Origin: Prevotella sp.
GTDB taxonomy: Bacteria > Bacteroidota > Bacteroidia > Bacteroidales > Bacteroidaceae
Assembly (NCBI GenBank): GCA_021636625.1
Contig: JAJWLX010000049.1
Span: 1 to 26,321 of the forward strand
Direction: 5' to 3'
Length of the DNA stretch: 26,321 bases
The translations under genes and the position numbers were made by a program. The notes below the pieces were generated by a model. The model had not been told where the DNA came from, did not search any database, and saw nothing but the letters and a program-made list of their open reading frames with translations. Each line of letters opens with the position of its first letter. Positions within the stretch are counted from its first letter, which is position 1. Shown in pieces: positions 22,130 through 26,321 of this stretch.

Positions 22130-25100
22130 TTAGAATTTTACATTAAGTCCGAAACCTACATATCTGGCTGTTGGATCAGCCGCACCGGTATCGCCACTTG
22201 TATCACCGCTTACATCAGGATCTACGTATGGCACCTTAGCCCAAAGGAATGGATTGTTGCAGAAAACGGTGGCTGTCAATCCCTTGATGATGGAAGCCTG
22301 AGGCAACATATGATGGAAATCATAGGTGAGACTCACCTGGCGCACCTTCAGATAAGTACGGCTGAATGTATTGGCAAAGAACTTATCCATCTTGTCGGTC
22401 ACGACGGCACGGTATGGATAGTTCTGGCACCATGACTGCCAATCGACGGCATTGGTAAACTTTTCAAACTTACGGGTATCAGAAACCACGTTTCCATGAA
22501 CATCATAAGAAACCTCACCACTCACCACTCTTACGGCATTTGGTACGAAGACCGGCTTGCCTGTGGCATATTCCTCATCACGATAGCGGGTAGAGTTAGG
22601 ATGCTTGCCACCCCACCACATCTTCGGACTCAGGTTAGAATACATCAAACCGCCAATGGCCGCATTCAATTCAACTCCAAGGGTAAAGTCGTTGAAACGG
22701 AAGGTATTCTGCATACCCAATCTTACATTCGGCTCATAATGACCCACCTTGCGAGCGTACGGATCCTTCAAAGGCTGACCATTTGCATCTACAATCACAC
22801 GTCCTTCCGGATCACGCTGCCATACGGTAGCATAGTAAGCATCTGCACGGTCGTTCTTCTTCAAATTACCAAAGTATTCATCACCACCATAAATCTTGGT
22901 CAACTTACGGACACTATGGCTGGCATTCAAATTGAAATCCCATTTGAAGTTCTTTGCCTGAATAGCCTTTACACCCAGAATAACCTCCAGGCCATCTGTG
23001 GTATAAGTATTACCATTGATCTTGCGGGAATCGAAACCGGATGCCTGGGAAATCTGCATATCCAGAATCTGGTTGGTATCCAAAGAGTGATAGTAACTGA
23101 AGTCCAGAGAAAGACGCTTCATGAAAGAGGTAGAGAAACCTATTTCAAACTGAGTGGTCTTCTGAGGCTTGATGTTTGCATTTACCAAAGCAGAAGGATA
23201 ACTCACCACGGTATTGCTACCCCATGAGGTCTCCTTGTTATAAACCTGCAGAATCTGATAAGGATCCAAATCGCTGGAAACAGTAGCCCAAGAACCCAAC
23301 ACCTTGAAATAATCAACAAACTGAGGCATCTTAATATAGTCGGAAACCACAGAGCTCAATGCCACAGATGGGTAAAAATAAGAGTTATTGCCCGATGCGA
23401 TAGTAGAAGACCAGTCGTTACGACCTGTCAAGGTAAGGTAAGCATACTTGGAAAGATCAAGGTTGATAGAACCATACACACTCTTGATTTCCTTCTCGCT
23501 TCGAGTTCCCCAAAGAGGATTATCTGAACTATAGGTAAGAATAGAACCTGTAGAATTCTTCAAGGAATAGATTCCCGGGACATTCAAGCCATCGGTAGAA
23601 GCATAGTCGTTGCGATAGCGACGATAGAATACAGATCCACCGGCATTGACGGTCAGGTTGATATCATCCAGGAAACTCTTGGTATAGGTAGCCAGCACGT
23701 CTGCATCGACATTATCCTGACTCACATTCCATACCTTGTAGGCACCCTCGCGGGAATCACCATAATTCAAATAAGACTTCGGAATCTTGTTCTCGGTAAG
23801 ATTACGCTTAGAACGCAGGGAAACACGTCCCATCACACTCAACTCAGGCAGAATCTGATAATTCAAGCGCAACTGACCAGTGGTGACATTGCGACGCTCC
23901 GAGTGTCTTGACTGAGAAATGGCGAAATAAGGGTTATTATACCAGGCATAGTTATAGTTTGCCTGCTTGTATCCCTCCATACCAGGTACCCACTGGTGCT
24001 TCTTCAGTTCACGGATATCAATATCATCTCCCATCCATTCCACAATGGAATACATGAAGTTGGATGGATGATAACCATAATCCGGATAATTAGGAGAAAC
24101 CACCATGTTGTAATTCAACATAGCATCCAAGGTTAACTGATCAGAGAGATTGAACGTAGAATTGAAATTCAATCCACCTGTATGCAGGGATGTGGTTGGA
24201 GCCTGACCCTTCTGGTAAGCATACTGACCCAGGACATAGATCTTGGCCTTCTTGCCCTGATAAGACAAGGACAAGGTATTATTGGTGATGATACCAGTCT
24301 CCAGGAATTCCTTCAGATTATCATGAGAGGTCAAAGGCATAGCCACACGCTCATATCTACCAGGATCATCGTACTTTGTGCCTTTCACGCTACCCCACCA
24401 AGGGGTTTCCTCGCCAGTTACCTTATCACGGATCGGACTGTTCCACTGAGGAGCCATATTGCCAACATCCAGCTTAGGTCCCCATTCCATATCATCGTCC
24501 GACTTACCGCCTCCTTCACCGTCCCAGAAAGCATACTGTCCGTTAGAACCGCTACCATACTGGTGCTGGGTCTCAGGATAAGCAACGAAACCAGCAGTCA
24601 TCATATCCTTGGTAGAGAAATTAATCTCAATACCCTCTTTTTCTGCCTGTTTGGTAGTAATCATGATGGCACCATTCTTACCTCTCGCACCATACAAGGC
24701 AGATGCAGATGTACCCTTCAAAACGTTTACACTGGCAATATTCTCACTGGAGAGATCAAACATATCAGATTCGATAGGCACACCATCCAACACAATTAAC
24801 GGAGCATGACCACGGAGCGAGAAACTTGGAGACTCGAACATGCTGGAAGGAACAGAGACTGTCAAACCAGCCACCTGCCCCTGCAAAGATGAACCTACGT
24901 TCATATTGCCCTGAGCCGCCAAATCCTTGCCGGTAACCTGCTGAGTGGTATAACCCAGCTTCTTCTTTTCCTGCTTGATACCTATCGCTGTTACTACGAC
25001 TTCATCTATATCCTGAACATCTGCATCCAAGACAACATCCAAACTGGCGGTTGTCACCTTCACGGTCTTGGTCTTATCGCCCAGGTAAGTAAACTCCAGT

Positions 25101-25297
25101 ACAGCATTCTTGTCTACATTGATTACATAGTTACCATCTACATCTGTAACTGTAGCGGTATTAGAGCCTTTCACTTTAACGGTAGCACCAGCTACTGGAC
25201 CCATGTTGTCTGAAACCTTACCTGTCACCTTCGTCGTCTGTGCAAACAGAGAAGCGTTTAAGCACAGGAAACAGGCAAGCGTCATTACTTTTTTCAT
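22130..25297 (-). CDS. SusC/RagA TonB-dependent outer-membrane transporter
   Basis: The 1055-residue protein has a signal peptide ending LFAQ (residue 20). A carboxypeptidase-regulatory-like domain follows at about 22-92 (VTGKVSDNMGPVAGATVKVKG). A TonB-box-like segment, DEVVVTAIGIK, is at 98-108. The plug domain covers about 115-215 (LRGHAPLIVLDGVP, then LKGTSASALYGARGKNGAIMITTK). The rest is a 22-strand barrel ending in a terminal phenylalanine (VGFGLNVKF). There is no extra N-terminal STN signalling domain, so it does not itself signal to an anti-sigma factor, and none is encoded nearby. SusC proteins import ligands such as oligosaccharides or peptides using TonB energy. The gene follows a small unknown exported protein by 42 bases and precedes susD by 15. 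The substrate cannot be read from sequence. Confidence 0.95.
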   Translation of the reverse strand: MKKVMTLACFLCLNASLFAQTTKVTGKVSDNMGPVAGATVKVKGSNTATVTDVDGNYVINVDKNAVLEFTYLGDKTKTVKVTTASLDVVLDADVQDIDEVVVTAIGIKQEKKKLGYTTQQVTGKDLAAQGNMNVGSSLQGQVAGLTVSVPSSMFESPSFSLRGHAPLIVLDGVPIESDMFDLSSENIASVNVLKGTSASALYGARGKNGAIMITTKQAEKEGIEINFSTKDMMTAGFVAYPETQHQYGSGSNGQYAFWDGEGGGKSDDDMEWGPKLDVGNMAPQWNSPIRDKVTGEETPWWGSVKGTKYDDPGRYERVAMPLTSHDNLKEFLETGIITNNTLSLSYQGKKAKIYVLGQYAYQKGQAPTTSLHTGGLNFNSTFNLSDQLTLDAMLNYNMVVSPNYPDYGYHPSNFMYSIVEWMGDDIDIRELKKHQWVPGMEGYKQANYNYAWYNNPYFAISQSRHSERRNVTTGQLRLNYQILPELSVMGRVSLRSKRNLTENKIPKSYLNYGDSREGAYKVWNVSQDNVDADVLATYTKSFLDDINLTVNAGGSVFYRRYRNDYASTDGLNVPGIYSLKNSTGSILTYSSDNPLWGTRSEKEIKSVYGSINLDLSKYAYLTLTGRNDWSSTIASGNNSYFYPSVALSSVVSDYIKMPQFVDYFKVLGSWATVSSDLDPYQILQVYNKETSWGSNTVVSYPSALVNANIKPQKTTQFEIGFSTSFMKRLSLDFSYYHSLDTNQILDMQISQASGFDSRKINGNTYTTDGLEVILGVKAIQAKNFKWDFNLNASHSVRKLTKIYGGDEYFGNLKKNDRADAYYATVWQRDPEGRVIVDANGQPLKDPYARKVGHYEPNVRLGMQNTFRFNDFTLGVELNAAIGGLMYSNLSPKMWWGGKHPNSTRYRDEEYATGKPVFVPNAVRVVSGEVSYDVHGNVVSDTRKFEKFTNAVDWQSWCQNYPYRAVVTDKMDKFFANTFSRTYLKVRQVSLTYDFHHMLPQASIIKGLTATVFCNNPFLWAKVPYVDPDVSGDTSGDTGAADPTARYVGFGLNVKF

Positions 25298-25339
25298 AAA
25301 CTTCTTACTAAAACCTTAATTATCCTAATATCACCATTA

Positions 25340-25864
25340 TTATTTCAGCGCTACCTTAGAAAACAAGGCAACAAGCTGATTATAGTCCTTCTTATTGTTT
25401 CTCAAAGCCTTTTCAAATGATTTGCTATCCTCTGAATAAAAGGCAGAAATGGCTACATTCAATACTTGATTCATCTTTCCAGTAGCCTCTGTTTCTGACA
25501 TTTTATGGTCTTTCACTTCCTCTTCCAGCCCCTTTGATACTCTTTTTACCGCATTAAACAATTCACCTTTCTTGATGACAATACGGGTGGTTGGATCTCC
25601 AGGAACCACTGGGATACGCTTCACGCAGAGTCCTTTTAGCTGATTAAAAAGGAAGGAAGTCTGCTTGCTAAATTCTGCATTTTCTGAAATCTGATCAAGC
25701 TGCTGCTCGGTTGGCTGAGCAACGCTATAGATAAACTCCCATGCAGGAATGGTACTGTTGGTCTTATCAGTACCCATTTCTTTCTCATTTTCATTTCCTG
25801 CGAATGCTGCCATCACTGAACACAGCAGCATCATTACCATTAATTTTGCTTTTTTCATATCCAT
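25340..25864 (-). CDS. Small exported protein of unknown function
   Basis: I do not recognise this family. The ATG at 25864 gives a 174-residue protein, and a second ATG at 25858 (MKKAK) gives 172; both carry a clear signal peptide ending AAFA. A longer reading from a TTG at 25924 would overlap the promoter and is rejected. The mature protein is rich in Lys, Glu, Asn and Gln, with no cysteine lipobox. A few predicted helices follow, for example SENAEFSKQTSFLFNQLKG and the C-terminal KSFEKALRNNKKDYNQLVAL, and the only strongly beta-like stretch is RIPVVPGDPTTRIVIKKG in the middle. It is the first gene of the operon that continues with susC, susD and the phosphatase-type enzyme. A periplasmic or surface partner of that system is the simplest guess. 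Confidence 0.7.
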   Translation of the reverse strand: MDMKKAKLMVMMLLCSVMAAFAGNENEKEMGTDKTNSTIPAWEFIYSVAQPTEQQLDQISENAEFSKQTSFLFNQLKGLCVKRIPVVPGDPTTRIVIKKGELFNAVKRVSKGLEEEVKDHKMSETEATGKMNQVLNVAISAFYSEDSKSFEKALRNNKKDYNQLVALFSKVALK

Positions 25865-25888
25865 TGAACATAATCTTATTTTCGGTTG

Positions 25889-25896
25889 CAAAATTA
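25889..25896 (-). promoter_or_regulatory. -7 element of the SusCD-phosphatase operon
   Basis: The minus strand reads TAATTTTG, a match to TAnnTTTG, 24 bases before the ATG at 25864. The -33 region has only ATTG (25925-25922), slightly further upstream than ideal. Confidence 0.6.
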
Positions 25897-25999
25897 CAGG
25901 TATCAGATTACAGACAGGATTCAATGGTTACACATTTCCAATACTTAATCATTACTAATCTGTTACAAGGTTGATAAATAGATGACTTCAGGGATGAGC

Positions 26000-26025
26000 T
26001 ACACCTTATTATATTATATAAAAGA
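26000..26025 (+). repeat. AT-rich intergenic repeat, copy 2
   Basis: The sequence TACACCTTATTATATT followed by ATATAAAAGA is the near-identical partner of 14981-15006, in the same orientation and also in a gene-free region upstream of a promoter. A weaker relative, with TACACATTATTATAT, lies at 3988-4010. Confidence 0.55.
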
Positions 26026-26076
26026 TAATTTTTCTAGCTTATTCGTTAGGAAATGTGTAATCTATAATCAAAAAAC

Positions 26077-26107
26077 TTGGAAATTCGTCAGAAATATCGT
26101 ACCTTTG
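26077..26107 (+). promoter_or_regulatory. Promoter of the symporter gene
   Basis: The -7 box TACCTTTG is at 26100-26107, with TTG at 26077-26079, 20 bases upstream. The start codon lies 24 bases downstream of the -7 box. Confidence 0.65.
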
Positions 26108-26131
26108 CAAGCAAAAAGCAAAACAAACGAT

Positions 26132-26321
26132 ATGAAAAGAATCAAAATGCCACTCTTGGCAAGAATCATCCTTGCCATTCTGCTGGGTGTAATCTTCGGC
26201 AATTTCTTCAATGAAGCAGCCGTCAGAGCGTTCCTCACCTTTAACGGAATCTTCAGCCAGTTTCTTGGCTTTATGATACCGCTCATCATCATCGGTCTCG
26301 TAACACCAGCCATTGCCGACA
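26132..26321 (+). CDS. Dicarboxylate/amino acid:cation symporter (partial, 5' end)
   Basis: Only the first 63 residues are inside the window. They read MKRIKMPLLARIILAILLGV, then a GNFFNEAAV loop, then FSQFLGFMIPLIIIGLVTPAIAD. This fits the first two membrane segments of the DAACS family (GltP/DctA type), in which the first helix is followed by the FlxxIkMlixPLIf-like motif. These inner-membrane carriers take up glutamate, aspartate, serine or C4-dicarboxylates with sodium or protons. The gene has its own promoter and is transcribed away from the SusCD operon. The remainder lies outside the window, so the substrate class cannot be judged. Confidence 0.8.
   Translation, partial: MKRIKMPLLARIILAILLGVIFGNFFNEAAVRAFLTFNGIFSQFLGFMIPLIIIGLVTPAIAD

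Overview
The window looks like chromosomal DNA of a gut or oral Bacteroidota, most likely Prevotella/Segatella. The supporting signs are a SusC/SusD pair, AT-rich leaders without Shine-Dalgarno sequences, several promoters of the Bacteroidota type (-7 TAnnTTTG, some with a -33 TTTG), GH92/GH125 mannosidases and a RenBP-type sialic acid pathway. The species is inferred from gene content and style, not from a marker gene. No rRNA, tRNA, CRISPR array, transposase or phage gene was seen.

Layout from left to right. (1) 1-291 is a leader with a hairpin-rich REP-like repeat and a promoter. (2) 292-3987 (+) holds two exported alpha-mannosidases, GH92 and GH125, ending at a bidirectional terminator. 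(3) 4083-6606 (-) is a nitrogen module: PII protein, AmtB ammonium channel, then a separately promoted TorF-like outer-membrane barrel. (4) 6877-14847 (-) is a sialic acid (nan) operon in the order MFS transporter, NanA lyase, RenBP-type 2-epimerase, GH33 sialidase, and a 1052-residue protein that joins two SGNH/sialate O-acetylesterase domains to a NanM-type mutarotase. (5) 14848-15200 is a divergent control region. (6) 15201-19276 (+) encodes a ROK-family regulator, NagB with its full catalytic and allosteric residue set, and a 663-residue fusion of a NagB-like domain with missing catalytic residues to an intact LmbE/PIG-L deacetylase domain. (7) 19533-25864 (-) is a SusC/SusD operon that begins with a small unknown exported protein and ends with an alkaline-phosphatase-superfamily enzyme. 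(8) 26132-26321 (+) is the start of a dicarboxylate/amino-acid:cation symporter cut by the window edge.

Together, regions 4 and 6 form most of a route from host sialoglycans to fructose-6-phosphate: O-acetyl removal, sialic acid release, mutarotation, import, cleavage to ManNAc plus pyruvate, epimerisation to GlcNAc, and finally GlcN6P deamination and isomerisation. A GlcNAc kinase and NagA are not in the window. The LmbE fusion sits where a GlcNAc or GlcNAc-6P deacetylase would be useful. No SusCD pair of the NanO/NanU kind lies inside the nan operon. The least explained parts are the SusCD-phosphatase operon with its unknown small exported protein, the NagB-like/LmbE fusion, the triple-domain esterase/mutarotase, and several intergenic repeats.
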